From Pricia antarctica (lineage in GTDB: Bacteria > Bacteroidota > Bacteroidia > Flavobacteriales > Flavobacteriaceae), in NCBI GenBank assembly GCA_011050085.1, contig DRGL01000044.1, positions 1-55,090 of the forward strand: 55,090 bases of DNA. Direction: 5' to 3'. Position numbers and translations under genes: made by a program. Below the pieces are notes generated by a model. That model had not been told where the DNA came from. It was given only the letters and a program-made list of their open reading frames with translations, and made no database searches. Below are positions 45,350 through 54,444 of the stretch, piece by piece; the stretch's first letter is position 1, and each line of letters opens with the position of its first letter.

Positions 45350-47398
45350 ATGCAAAATTTTTTAGACCGACTGTTTAGAAACCAATCCCTGATATACAAA
45401 TACTTTCTATATCTCGTATCGGTCGGTTGCATTGTCTTCTTTTTTCCAAAGGGCGGTAAATTCAAGTATGAGTTTCAAAAAGGGAAGCCTTGGCAGTATG
45501 AAAATCTTTATGCCCCCTTTGATTTTTCCTTAAAAAAAGACAAAGAAGAACTGACCCGGGAGAAAGACTCCGTACAGCAGAACAGTATTGTATATTTTCG
45601 GTATGACACCTCGGTCAAAGAAGCGGTATACGAGAATTTAGAAAAAGAATTCCCCATTGTTTTTTCGCCGGATGATCATAAGAGGAATGCGTTGAAGGTT
45701 CTACGAAAGGCCTCCGATGAAATTCTGGATAGTTTGTATTTCAACGGGATTCTCGAAAAAACAAGCGGAAAACAATCCCGAAGGCAAATTTATCTCGTCA
45801 AAAATAACGAAGCCAAGCAGATTCGTTTCAAAGATTTGGTGCGCATTCAGAACTTACAGAATGTTGTAAAAATATTTTTGGAAAGGAACAATCTAAACGA
45901 TTTCGATGAAGATTACCAACAACTTTTCTTCGATATCGTAAAGCCAAATGTGAGGTATGACAATAGTTTTTCGGATAAGGTCTTGCAGGATGAACTTTCG
46001 AAAATATCGAGTACGAGGGGTTCGGTAGACGAAGGGAAGTTGATTGTCGCGAAGGGTGAAGTTGTCGAGGCCGATAATCTTAAGATTTTGAATTCGTTAA
46101 AGGCGGAATATGAATCCGAGCTATGGGCATCCTATAACTATTACTTTATCCTTTTCGGCTACACGGTATTGGTTGCTCTAGTATTGCTCATGTTATTTCT
46201 ATTTCTCAATAAATACAGACCTGAAATTTTCGATAACAATACCAAGGTCAGCTTTATATTTTTTAACATATTACTAATGGTCTTTGTAACGACCCTCGTG
46301 GTTAAATATGATGAAACCTATGTTTTTGTAGTGCCATTATGTATACTTCCGCTTCTCTTAAAAACTTTTTTTGATGCCCGTCTTGGACTCTTAGTTCATG
46401 TACTTACCGTATTGATCTTAGGGTTTGTAGTACCCAATAGTTTTGAATATATTTTTCTACAGATAATTGCAGGTATTGTAACCATATTAACGGTTTCAGA
46501 GCTCTACAAAAGAGCTAATCTCTTTATAACCGTAGCACAGATAACCTTGATATATATCATCGGCTATCTAGCATTTCACATTATACACGAGGGAAGCCTC
46601 GAAAATATAATTTGGTTTACGCTAGGCTCATTTTTGTTGAGCGGTATGATTACCTTGTTCGTACAACCTTTAATATATGTTTACGAAAAACTTTTCGGTT
46701 TAGTTTCAGACGTCTCACTTTTGGAACTTTCCGATACGAATTCCAAACTATTGAAAGAACTTTCTAATAAGGCACCGGGTTCTTTTAATCACAGCTTGCA
46801 GGTTGCGAATCTCGCGGAGGCCGCCGCTAACGAAATTGGAGCCAATGCAATGCTGGTTAGGGTAGGTGCTCTGTATCACGATATTGGTAAGATGCTGCAT
46901 CCGAGCTTTTTTACCGAAAATCAGATTACCAATGTAAACCCTCATGACGAGTTGCTGCCAAAAGAAAGTGCAAAAATTATTATCAATCATGTAATTGACG
47001 GTATTGAGTTAGCTCGTAAGAACAACCTTCCAGATCGGGTGATTGACTTTATCCGCTCACACCATGGTTCAACGTTAGTATATTATTTTTATAAAAAGCA
47101 ACAAGAATTAGAGGAAGATGTCGATGAGGCAGCTTTCCGGTACCCGGGACCTTTGCCATTTTCAAAGGAAACGGCCATACTAATGATGTCAGATTCTGTA
47201 GAGGCTGCTTCTAAAAGTCTTAAGAATCCGACTTTTTTGATGATCGATGAATTTGTAGATAAAATAATCGCAGGACAGATGGCTGCCGATCAGTTTATAA
47301 ATGCGGATATCACTTTTAAAGAAATTGAAATCATTAAAAAGGTACTTAAACAAAAGCTGACCAATATCTATCACTTACGAGTAGAATATCCTGAATGA
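45350..47398 (+). CDS. Membrane HD-family phosphohydrolase (PgpH-type, probable c-di-AMP phosphodiesterase)
   Basis: A ~682-residue protein. An N-terminal membrane helix (FLYLVSVGCIVFFF, ~20-33) precedes an extracytoplasmic 7TMR-HDED domain (~50-270). Next come seven membrane helices (~275-460; e.g. YFILFGYTVLVALVLLMLFL). The cytoplasmic HD domain (~475-680) has NHSLQVANLAEAAANEIG, VGALYHDIGKM with the metal-binding HD pair, INHVIDGIELARK, and IRSHHGSTLVYYFY. Relatives such as PgpH hydrolyse c-di-AMP. The start at 45350 is chosen because it fits relatives; the frame extends 138 bases upstream without similarity. Confidence 0.92.
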   Translation: MQNFLDRLFRNQSLIYKYFLYLVSVGCIVFFFPKGGKFKYEFQKGKPWQYENLYAPFDFSLKKDKEELTREKDSVQQNSIVYFRYDTSVKEAVYENLEKEFPIVFSPDDHKRNALKVLRKASDEILDSLYFNGILEKTSGKQSRRQIYLVKNNEAKQIRFKDLVRIQNLQNVVKIFLERNNLNDFDEDYQQLFFDIVKPNVRYDNSFSDKVLQDELSKISSTRGSVDEGKLIVAKGEVVEADNLKILNSLKAEYESELWASYNYYFILFGYTVLVALVLLMLFLFLNKYRPEIFDNNTKVSFIFFNILLMVFVTTLVVKYDETYVFVVPLCILPLLLKTFFDARLGLLVHVLTVLILGFVVPNSFEYIFLQIIAGIVTILTVSELYKRANLFITVAQITLIYIIGYLAFHIIHEGSLENIIWFTLGSFLLSGMITLFVQPLIYVYEKLFGLVSDVSLLELSDTNSKLLKELSNKAPGSFNHSLQVANLAEAAANEIGANAMLVRVGALYHDIGKMLHPSFFTENQITNVNPHDELLPKESAKIIINHVIDGIELARKNNLPDRVIDFIRSHHGSTLVYYFYKKQQELEEDVDEAAFRYPGPLPFSKETAILMMSDSVEAASKSLKNPTFLMIDEFVDKIIAGQMAADQFINADITFKEIEIIKKVLKQKLTNIYHLRVEYPE

Positions 47399-47494
47399 CA
47401 GCGGTTCGAAAATTTGATTGTTTTCTAAAGGCTTATTAGAAATTCAAATGAAGTAAAAGGATAATCGCTTAGCTAAAAAAAATCTTATAAATAG

Positions 47495-47526
47495 TTGCTT
47501 TATACTATTGTAAAAATGTACATTTG
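47495..47526 (+). promoter_or_regulatory. Bacteroidota-type promoter of the tRNA pair
   Basis: TACATTTG at 47519-47526 matches the -7 consensus TAnnTTTG, and TTG at 47495-47497 lies 21 bases upstream as the -33 element. Transcription would start roughly 30 bases before tRNA-Ser. Confidence 0.65.
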
Positions 47527-47561
47527 CAACCGCTTTCGAGCAATGTTCATTACAAAATTTA

Positions 47562-47649
47562 GGAGAGGTGCCTGAGTGGCCGAAAGGAACGGTTTGCTAA
47601 ATCGTCGTACACCAAAAGTGTACCCAGGGTTCGAATCCCTGTCTCTCCG
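47562..47649 (+). tRNA. tRNA-Ser (GCT)
   Basis: An 88-base class II tRNA. The acceptor GGAGAGG pairs with TCTCTCC, the anticodon loop TTGCTAA carries GCT, and the long variable arm CGTACACCAAAAGTGTACC is typical of serine tRNAs. The T-arm CAGGG-TTCGAAT-CCCTG is perfect. No CCA is encoded. Confidence 0.97.
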
Positions 47650-47692
47650 CAAAATGCTGCGTGAGAACAGAATTTTAAATTGATAACCGATT

Positions 47693-47770
47693 CGGGGTGT
47701 AGCGTAGCCCGGTTATCGCGCCTGCTTTGGGAGCAGGAGGCCGCAGGTTCGAATCCTGCCACCCCGACCA
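47693..47770 (+). tRNA. tRNA-Pro (TGG)
   Basis: A class I tRNA with acceptor CGGGGTG/CACCCCG, anticodon stem-loop CTGCT-TTGGGAG-CAG with TGG, T-arm GCAGG-TTCGAAT-CCTGC, and an encoded CCA. It follows tRNA-Ser after 43 bases on the same transcript and ends before a hairpin terminator. Confidence 0.96.
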
Positions 47771-47778
47771 GTAAACAT

Positions 47779-47808
47779 AGGGTTTCCAAGAGATTGGAGA
47801 CCCTTTTG
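47779..47808 (+). terminator. Intrinsic terminator of the tRNA operon
   Basis: AGGGTTTCC and GGAGACCCT form a nine-pair stem with one G-T wobble and an eight-base loop, followed by TTTTG and TTTTT. Confidence 0.85.
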
Positions 47809-48185
47809 TTTTTCTTGGGTACAACATAGGTACAACAAATCCCGGATTTCGTTCTTCATTCAATCTTAGCTTTAGTTAAGAGACTTCTTTTAATTAAAAG
47901 CGATTGATATCTTTTTTTGGAACAAATTTGACCTTATTCTTAGATTTCCGTAGTTGAGGAACTACTACTTTAGGTACCCTTCTCAGTTTATTTTGTAAGT
48001 TTAAATAAACGTGGGAATATGTAAACCAAAGCTCTGTAGATAGAAATAGGTTTATTTAAACTATGGGCAGTCAGATTTTAGTGCCGAAAATAGTTGGTTT
48101 TACGAGACCAATCGAAATGGAGCAGAAAGTTCGTTCCCTAAATTTATGTCGGGTAAGCAATGGTTCAATTATAATATTGCATGCT
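47809..48185. other. Noncoding stretch at the tRNA / GC-rich block border
   Basis: No intact gene. On the reverse strand 47980-47888 reads LRRVPKVVVPQLRKSKNKV and then KFVPKKDINRF before a stop, without a start codon; it may be the tail of a lost gene. The border between tRNA-Pro and the GC-rich block lies here. Confidence 0.4.
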
Positions 48186-48878
48186 TCAATCCGCTAGGGT
48201 TCTTTCTATATAAGATCTTACATCGGATAGGTAATTTTCGGTCCTTCCGAGATTTACCCTCCTGACGTCGATGTTCCCGGAAAGCGCCAGTAGGATATTG
48301 TTGAACGTTGCACTTTCATAAAGATCCGGGTCCGAAAGGGACTGCTTTCTGCTGTCGTAGTTGAAGAATATGGGAACCGCGTATTCGTAAAGTATAAGTT
48401 TAAGGTTTTCCTGCTGAATGTCAACGGCCCTATATTGCGAATGCAACCGGTTCAGCTTGATATTGATGGAATCGTTCAGAAGTGCAAGACCCCCATTGGA
48501 TTTCAGGCTCTCGAAGACATACTCCTGCGCCTCGAAATTTCCCTTTCCGCTTCCTATCCGGGAAAAGAGTTCGGCAATTTCCAGCCCATCCTTCAAGTCG
48601 TCATTGTTGGTAAGTTCAAGAAGATTGTCAACCAATCGCTCCTCCAGGACAATACCTTCCCGTGCCTCCTTTAGGCCGTCGGCGTTTTTGGAGAGATCTA
48701 TCAAAAGGCTTTTAAGATATTGTGAGCGTGTCCCCTCGTTATGAAGGTTTCGGCTACAGTTATCGACCCCGAAGGCGATCGAAATGCCGAGGATGACCAC
48801 CATCAGGTCCACCAATTTTTCGGGCCATGGTATACCTGAGCGGAAGCCCCTCCATTTTTTCAATAATCCGGATACCAT
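48186..48878 (-). CDS. Membrane-anchored DUF6090-like protein
   Basis: A 230-residue protein with one N-terminal membrane helix (KLVDLMVVILGISIAFGVDN, ~22-41). A helical cytoplasmic or periplasmic part follows (YLKSLLIDLSKNADGLKEAR, FESLKSNGGLALLNDSINIK). The layout of helix, conserved Asp/Asn and 'Y...L..DL' segment resembles the DUF6090 family, widespread in Flavobacteriaceae and of unknown function. It is divergent from the metallopeptidase gene and belongs to the GC-richer block. Confidence 0.65.
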   Translation of the reverse strand: MVSGLLKKWRGFRSGIPWPEKLVDLMVVILGISIAFGVDNCSRNLHNEGTRSQYLKSLLIDLSKNADGLKEAREGIVLEERLVDNLLELTNNDDLKDGLEIAELFSRIGSGKGNFEAQEYVFESLKSNGGLALLNDSINIKLNRLHSQYRAVDIQQENLKLILYEYAVPIFFNYDSRKQSLSDPDLYESATFNNILLALSGNIDVRRVNLGRTENYLSDVRSYIERTLAD

Positions 48879-49031
48879 TCCATAGTTTTAAAATGTTGGT
48901 CGCTAAACTCTTGGTCCGGCCCGAAGATAAAAAAATAATCCCCTGTAAATCCACTCTTCTATATGGTCGGACTTTTACTATATTTAAGCATTCGACGTAG
49001 AACATGTTGGAGGCTAAACCAATAACGGTCC

Positions 49032-50309
49032 ATGAATACATCCCCCATAAAGAAAATTCACTTGGTAATCGTTTTTTTGGTCCAAACGGCAATCCTGCCA
49101 GTTGTAAACGCCCAACAGGGACAATCTACCAAAAAGCTTCCCCCGGATATCGGCCAGCTCATGGATTCGGTAAACAGGTATGTCGGGAACGGTGACCTGA
49201 AAACGGCACTGGACCTTTTGTCAAGGGGCAACGCCGAACTCCGTTCTTCCGAAATATACTGTTACGGTTCGTTCTTTGCCAGCAGGGCCGACCTGCCCGA
49301 TCTGGCCGTGGAATTTCTGGACAGGGCCATAGATGCGGGAATGGACAATCCCAATATCCTGGGCAAGGACCCCGTTCTGGATACCATGAGGAGTTCAAAG
49401 GATTGGCCGCGATTAAATAATAGATTGGAACATATCAGGGCAGACCTGAAAAAACCGGAGAATTTCGCGGTGGACACCGGTCCGATCGACGAATTTTGGA
49501 AGGCATATGACAAGGCCAGATCCGACCGCCCTAACGCAAAAAAGATTTATGGGGACTATATATTGAACGGCACCGACCCCGTAAGGGACTTCTATACGAT
49601 TTCCTATAAGGATGTGGACGCCATCGTTTCCGAAACTTTGGGCGTTTCGGACAGCGTTTACATTTCGGCAAGGGACGCCGTTACCGCCAGAAGCTTGGCG
49701 CCTATCGAGAAAGGGGCAACGGAGATGATGCTGCGCCTCCATAAAATCTATCCCACAACGGTATTTCCGAAAGTCTACATCATGATGGGAATCGGACGCT
49801 CCGGTGGGACCTTGACGAACCTTGGACTATTTATAGGCGCAGAAAAATTTATCGACGGTTCTGGAAACCTCGATAATGGGATGGGGAACACCATCCTGCA
49901 CGAACTTGTCCATTTCCAGCAGAACTACGGGGATTTGGAATACAACGATACCGTTCTCGGAAGATCCATTCAGGAGGGAGTCTGTGATTTCATCGTGGGC
50001 CTTTGTGGCGAAAACTATACGGAGGGCAAAGTTGTGGCCGATTTCGATAGGGACTATGACAAAAAATATGTGCTCGGTGAATTTAAAAAGGATATGTTCA
50101 CCAAGGACCTATCAAAATGGATGTACAACGGGGATAAAGGGGAAAATCCCGAAATGCCACCGGATATGGCGTATAAATTGGGAAAGGCGATCTGTGCGTC
50201 ATACTATGATAATAGCACCGATAAGGAGAAGGCCGTATTCGAGCTGTTGAACACGGATAGTTTCGGGGCGATTCTTTTTGGGAGTGATTTCGGTTATCTT
50301 GCCGAATAA
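49032..50309 (+). CDS. Secreted zinc metallopeptidase-like protein (DUF2268/GldB-related) with TPR-like N-terminus
   Basis: A 425-residue exported protein (signal MNTSPIKKIHLVIVFLVQTA, cleavage near VNA-Q). Residues ~35-120 form TPR-like helices (LMDSVNRYVGNGDLKTALDL, PDLAVEFLDRAIDAG). The C-terminal part has an HExxH motif in NTILHELVHFQQN (~275-287). A downstream Glu in GRSIQEGVCDFIVGLC is placed to be the third zinc ligand, as in the DUF2268 predicted zinc proteases that are distant relatives of GldB. Peptidase activity is therefore plausible but the substrate is unknown. Codon use is GC-rich relative to the chromosome core. Confidence 0.75.
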   Translation: MNTSPIKKIHLVIVFLVQTAILPVVNAQQGQSTKKLPPDIGQLMDSVNRYVGNGDLKTALDLLSRGNAELRSSEIYCYGSFFASRADLPDLAVEFLDRAIDAGMDNPNILGKDPVLDTMRSSKDWPRLNNRLEHIRADLKKPENFAVDTGPIDEFWKAYDKARSDRPNAKKIYGDYILNGTDPVRDFYTISYKDVDAIVSETLGVSDSVYISARDAVTARSLAPIEKGATEMMLRLHKIYPTTVFPKVYIMMGIGRSGGTLTNLGLFIGAEKFIDGSGNLDNGMGNTILHELVHFQQNYGDLEYNDTVLGRSIQEGVCDFIVGLCGENYTEGKVVADFDRDYDKKYVLGEFKKDMFTKDLSKWMYNGDKGENPEMPPDMAYKLGKAICASYYDNSTDKEKAVFELLNTDSFGAILFGSDFGYLAE

Positions 50310-50477
50310 CTTTCGTTATAAAGGGTAGGCGAAAAGTAACGATATTGAGATTTTTGTTAGTCTAAATTAATGTTGTTTTTAGTATACCATGGTAAGTTCG
50401 GCGGCGTTCCTATGAACATTAGTTCTCTTGAGCTATCTAAAATTGGCAAAGAATTCCATAGTCCTTAAATTTACATC

Positions 50478-51299
50478 TCATCTGCCGAGTGCTATGTCCG
50501 AACCTTCCGCTACGGCCCTTGAGACCTGATATACCAATACGATTTCCAATATTACCGCCGGTATTTGGACGATCAGCCCAAAAGGCTGCAGTGATAGGAG
50601 AAGGATACCCGCCATGACTTCGATCGCCCCCGCAAAGGTGCCGATAGCCCCCAATTTCGAGCGCAGCGCGATGAGCGTAATCCCAAAAACGATACCCAGG
50701 GCCCCCAGCGACAGTGCAATGGCCATTTGTACGAACGGACCGTCCAGTTCCATAAAATAGAAGGAAAGAATATCGAACCCGACAACGAACGCCATGGTCA
50801 TGATCATTATGCGCGAGACCATCGTCAGCAGCGGGTTTCCCAGATAGGTACCGATCGACGTGAATCCCCTTAAGAACATTGTGTACGCAATCAGTACAAG
50901 AACTTTTACGATAATATAGAATACAGGCCCGAAGGTCATCATGGGGAAAAATTCGGATACGGTCTCCCTCGGGATTTGGGAACCGGAAACGGCCCTTGAC
51001 ATGTCCATCGGGCCTTCCAAAAGGCCCAGAACAAAGTAAGCGGTTCCCGCTACCCATGCGAAGGTTAATATTTTCGGTACGTTCCCCGAAAACGAACTTT
51101 CCGCATGCAGTTGGTCGAAGTCGGATTCAAGGGCCGAGAGGATCGTTTTTACGGTATAGCTCCTTGGATTGACCTCCCCGGTCTCGATGCGTTGAATGGT
51201 ACGTACGCTGATGTTACATCGCTCCACGAGCTCTTCCTGGGTCAGCCCCTTGGCCTTGCGCAGCTCCGATATTCTATTTCCCAGTTCGGGCTGTTTCAT
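50478..51299 (-). CDS. XRE-family regulator with membrane-spanning C-terminus
   Basis: A 273-residue protein. The N-terminal helix-turn-helix (~8-62) reads ISELRKAKGLTQEELVERCN and SVRTIQRIETGEVNPRSYTV, a normal Cro/C1-type domain. The rest (~85-260) contains about five or six membrane helices (AWVAGTAYFVLGLLEG, FYIIVKVLVLIAYTMFL, MIMTMAFVVGFDILSFYFME, ALSLGALGIVFGITLIALR, GAIEVMAGILLLSLQPFGLI). A DNA-binding domain tethered to the membrane may sense an envelope signal. Its start codon overlaps the stop of the upstream hydrolase gene by four bases (ATGA), so translation of the two is coupled. Confidence 0.85.
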   Translation of the reverse strand: MKQPELGNRISELRKAKGLTQEELVERCNISVRTIQRIETGEVNPRSYTVKTILSALESDFDQLHAESSFSGNVPKILTFAWVAGTAYFVLGLLEGPMDMSRAVSGSQIPRETVSEFFPMMTFGPVFYIIVKVLVLIAYTMFLRGFTSIGTYLGNPLLTMVSRIMIMTMAFVVGFDILSFYFMELDGPFVQMAIALSLGALGIVFGITLIALRSKLGAIGTFAGAIEVMAGILLLSLQPFGLIVQIPAVILEIVLVYQVSRAVAEGSDIALGR

Positions 51300-52489
51300 T
51301 TCTTGGTATCGTTATGCCGTTCCACCGCTTCGGCCTTTTGTACGGTAAACGACCATTGCCCGTTTTCGTAAAGGCTCAGTTCAGGTGTTCCCGAAGCGGT
51401 ATCGGTTCCAAATTTAATATAAAGGTCGTAATCGGGCAGGGAAAACATTCCCTCCGCGCTCGAATATAGGATTTCCTTGGTACCGTCGGAGAAGGAAACC
51501 TTGATACCATCGCCCGACCTTTTAACGTTTACCGCCCCGATATAGGAGTGATTATATGTACCCAGATAGTCCCCTGCCACGCTTTGGGCGGGGCCGACCT
51601 TTTCGGACGGCTTCCATTCCCGTACGGGCCTTTGCTCTTTTAACGAATTCAGGTCGCTGAACGTGTAGGATCTTTGTCCCTTGGAAAGCATTTCCGAAAT
51701 GTTCGTCCGTAGCATGGTACCGGGGTCGTGCTTTGAGAAAAACCAGACATCCCCCGTGGTAAGGTCCTGTATATTCGAGTACATCGTCCCGCCATTTTTC
51801 TGGGCGGTCTCGCGACAGATAGCTTCCATGGTCTTCAGGCCCGCACCGTAGGTTGAGAGCTTTTCGACCGCAATCGGATACCTCCAGCATCCGGAACCGT
51901 CCCCTTTCCCGCAGATATCGAAATTCGTGGAGACCAGTGATCTGCCCTTATCGACCAGCTCCGTTCCCGACGCACTGATGATGGCGAAACTTCCTTCCCT
52001 GTCCGAAACGTGCATCTGTGCATCACGGAAACCGTCGACGAACCAATAGGTCTCGAAAAAGGAAATGACCTCCTGCACACTTTCCATATTTCCCAATAGG
52101 TGGGACAGGATGGCATGGTTCCCCTGTGGATACGGTTTTCTGCTCCGTGGATCAAAATCCTCCACGTAGGGGATGGCATTAAAATCGAAGCTCAGCCCGG
52201 CTTCGTTCGTTCCACCCTGCATGGAAGCCCCTTCGCCATAGCGGGGCGATATATACGATAGGGTATAATAACCGTATCTGTCCGTTCCCGTTCTCGGATA
52301 GACATTGATGAAGTTCGCGACCCCGAAAGGCCCGTCCTCATTGTTGGCCATCCATACGTGACCGTTACGGGCTATTGCGCTGACCGTAGTGCAGGCCGTA
52401 ATCGCATTGGGTAAAAACAGAAACGTACAGAACATGATAGGTAAGATCGACTTGGCAATTCCTTTCGGATGATAATTTGATAGTGACAT
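51296..52489 (-). CDS. Linear amide C-N hydrolase (choloylglycine hydrolase/penicillin acylase-like Ntn hydrolase)
   Basis: A 397-residue exported protein. The signal ends FLFLPNAITA and is followed at once by CTTVSAIARNGHVWMANNED, where Cys would be the N-terminal nucleophile of this Ntn family and Asn/Asp shape the active site. GEGASMQGGTNEAGLSFDFN and SDREGSFAIISASGTELVDK follow the family plan, and TNFDICGKG is in the region of the conserved Asn. The C-terminal ~100 residues add a small beta domain (GDYLGTYNHSYIGAVNVKRS). The same ITAC could be read as a lipobox, which would block the nucleophile. It could cleave acyl amides such as bile-salt or signal-type molecules; substrate unknown. 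Confidence 0.8.
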   Translation of the reverse strand: MSLSNYHPKGIAKSILPIMFCTFLFLPNAITACTTVSAIARNGHVWMANNEDGPFGVANFINVYPRTGTDRYGYYTLSYISPRYGEGASMQGGTNEAGLSFDFNAIPYVEDFDPRSRKPYPQGNHAILSHLLGNMESVQEVISFFETYWFVDGFRDAQMHVSDREGSFAIISASGTELVDKGRSLVSTNFDICGKGDGSGCWRYPIAVEKLSTYGAGLKTMEAICRETAQKNGGTMYSNIQDLTTGDVWFFSKHDPGTMLRTNISEMLSKGQRSYTFSDLNSLKEQRPVREWKPSEKVGPAQSVAGDYLGTYNHSYIGAVNVKRSGDGIKVSFSDGTKEILYSSAEGMFSLPDYDLYIKFGTDTASGTPELSLYENGQWSFTVQKAEAVERHNDTKK

Positions 52490-52562
52490 AATATCTGGGT
52501 TTTGGATTCGGGTGCAATTTCCATAATCGATGGGAAAAAGTCCAAAAAACTCGCCGTATTTT

Positions 52563-52584
52563 ACCCGTCATTGACCCGTCATTG
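52563..52584. repeat. Two tandem copies of ACCCGTCATTG upstream of the hydrolase
   Basis: The 11-bp unit occurs twice without a spacer, 75-95 bases upstream of the start at 52489. It spans exactly one helical turn per copy and lies where an operator would be expected, for example for the XRE protein of the same operon. Confidence 0.5.
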
Positions 52585-52926
52585 TAGTGTGAATGGGTCT
52601 TCGGAAAATTATGGCATCGATCGATAGAATTTTTAGAAACTTAAGAAGTACTTATGTTCATGTAAAATGAAAGCGTCAGATTGAGATTTAAATAAAGTAC
52701 AATTTAAGGTGGGTTTAAGTACACTCGCTATATATTTAAATAACAGTACTATAAAATGTTATAATCATACAGATGCCGGTGAACCCTATGAAAAGGTGTA
52801 TCACATATAGGATGCGGAGCAAGTTATATTAAAACAAAAAAAAGGTGGTTTAAGGCAAATAGAAAATATTGATTAACTTAAGTTACTGGATTAGGCCTTT
52901 TCATAGGATAGGTTGTCGTACGCAGT
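52585..52926. other. Intergenic stretch, no gene seen
   Basis: AT-rich sequence between the GC-rich block and the lipoprotein gene, with no start-to-stop frame of note. The change in base composition near 52600 marks the block border. Confidence 0.45.
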
Positions 52927-54444
52927 TTATTTGTGCTGAATGGTTAATTGCACGTTGCCACTATAGTCTAAAACGATGATAAGTTTATCTGCTATCCATT
53001 TCTGTTCAAAACCATTCGACTCTTTTTTAATGCTACTAGGTTTTCCAAATTTAGCAGTTAGATAATTGGAAATGCAAATAAATTTTGGTTCAAAGGGATT
53101 TGCCTTTTTATCCTTCTTTATGGTTGACCTGAGAGATTCATATAGAGATGTATTTTTATTATTTAAGACCCATTCAAGATGAATAAGCTCTATCTCTTTT
53201 TCGATAGTGCCATAATAGTACATTGTTATCAATTTCAGCGTATCACTTTCAATCTTGCGATAGATTCTTGGCGTTTCAACATCCATTCCCTCAAGTCGGT
53301 ATGTGGAAATTTTATGCTTTTGTGTTACGTCAGTCGCTTTTATCTTTTTCTCAAGACTGTCGATTTCGGAAATATGTAAATTATCTAAATTTGAGCTAAA
53401 GAACTCCAATGACTTCTCGACCCATTCATTTAGTTCATTTTTTCCATAAACTGGTTCTTTGTATTTGTTGTCAAAGGTGATAATATTTATATCGTTCTCG
53501 TTTATGACAATAAGACCATATACGTTTTCTTGATTTGTTTTGAACTGAAGTGTTTGGGAATTTTTGTTCTGAATCGGATTTCTAGTATCGTAATACCGGA
53601 TGAAGGGTCTAATATTAGATTTTAAGGTGTAAATCGGGATTAAATCATTGTTTTCTATTCTACCGATTTTAGTCGATATGCTGTCTTTATATAGATGATA
53701 TAGCTTATTGTCTTGAATGAACGATGTTGCAATTGAAAATGTCGGATTAAAATAATCATTATCTGAGTATTCGAAAACCGTCTCCGCCCCGTTGGTAGAG
53801 TAGTTACTTTCCTTGTGGTAGTCCTTATCTAAGACTGCTTTTTTATAGTCATAGGGTTCTTCGCTTTTATCTAATCTTTTTGGATTATCGATTTTTAGAA
53901 TCGAAGTTCCCGAGGTCAAATAATAGGTCTCGTTCAATCTATTGACTATTGGCGTGGAAACGCCAATCTCGTATTGGTTTTTGGTCTGCCTGTCCTCAAA
54001 CCAAGTTGAGCCGCCCCATTCTCCAAAATCGAGTGAATAAACCGAATAATCTTTATCGGCAAAATATAGGTCAATACCTTTTCTGGTTTCTATCCAAGTG
54101 TTGGTTGATAGGTCGAGATAGAAAGTGTTGTGGTTATAATATTCAGTTGTAAATAAGGTGTCGTTTTTAATGTATAAATCATAGTAGTTCTTTTGGATTG
54201 CTTGCGGCACATCTACTTTAGTGTTGATTTCCCCGTTTTCAGCTATAATATAGAATTGATGGTTTGATGCTGAATTAAATTGGTCATTATCGGTTCTGAA
54301 ATAGCAAAAGTACTTATCATGATACTTGATCCAAGGTCCTGGTGTCCCGGGAATATTTATTTCAAAATTGTCATAATTCACAAATAGCTCTTGCGGTTGG
54401 CAAGAAACTGCTACTAAAATTAATATATAAATTATGGTTTTCAT
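52927..54444 (-). CDS. Lipoprotein of unknown function
   Basis: A ~505-residue protein. The start at 54444 gives MKTIIYILILVAVSCQPQ with a lipobox-like AVSC; a start 30 bases upstream lacks a signal layout. The mature part is rich in Tyr, Asp and Asn and alternates short strands (FYIIAENGEIN, LYHLYKDSISTKIGRI, IRPFIRYYDTRNPIQNK), as in beta-propeller or jelly-roll proteins. I do not recognise the family. The last ~60 residues (LTAKFGKPSSIKKESNGFEQ, LIIVLDYSGNVQLTI) are a small alpha-beta unit that looks like an added domain. Confidence 0.7.
   Translation of the reverse strand: MKTIIYILILVAVSCQPQELFVNYDNFEINIPGTPGPWIKYHDKYFCYFRTDNDQFNSASNHQFYIIAENGEINTKVDVPQAIQKNYYDLYIKNDTLFTTEYYNHNTFYLDLSTNTWIETRKGIDLYFADKDYSVYSLDFGEWGGSTWFEDRQTKNQYEIGVSTPIVNRLNETYYLTSGTSILKIDNPKRLDKSEEPYDYKKAVLDKDYHKESNYSTNGAETVFEYSDNDYFNPTFSIATSFIQDNKLYHLYKDSISTKIGRIENNDLIPIYTLKSNIRPFIRYYDTRNPIQNKNSQTLQFKTNQENVYGLIVINENDINIITFDNKYKEPVYGKNELNEWVEKSLEFFSSNLDNLHISEIDSLEKKIKATDVTQKHKISTYRLEGMDVETPRIYRKIESDTLKLITMYYYGTIEKEIELIHLEWVLNNKNTSLYESLRSTIKKDKKANPFEPKFICISNYLTAKFGKPSSIKKESNGFEQKWIADKLIIVLDYSGNVQLTIQHK

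Noticed and set aside
47675-47863. Reverse frames across tRNA-Ser and tRNA-Pro
   Set aside because: They are antisense to two well-formed tRNAs and a terminator.
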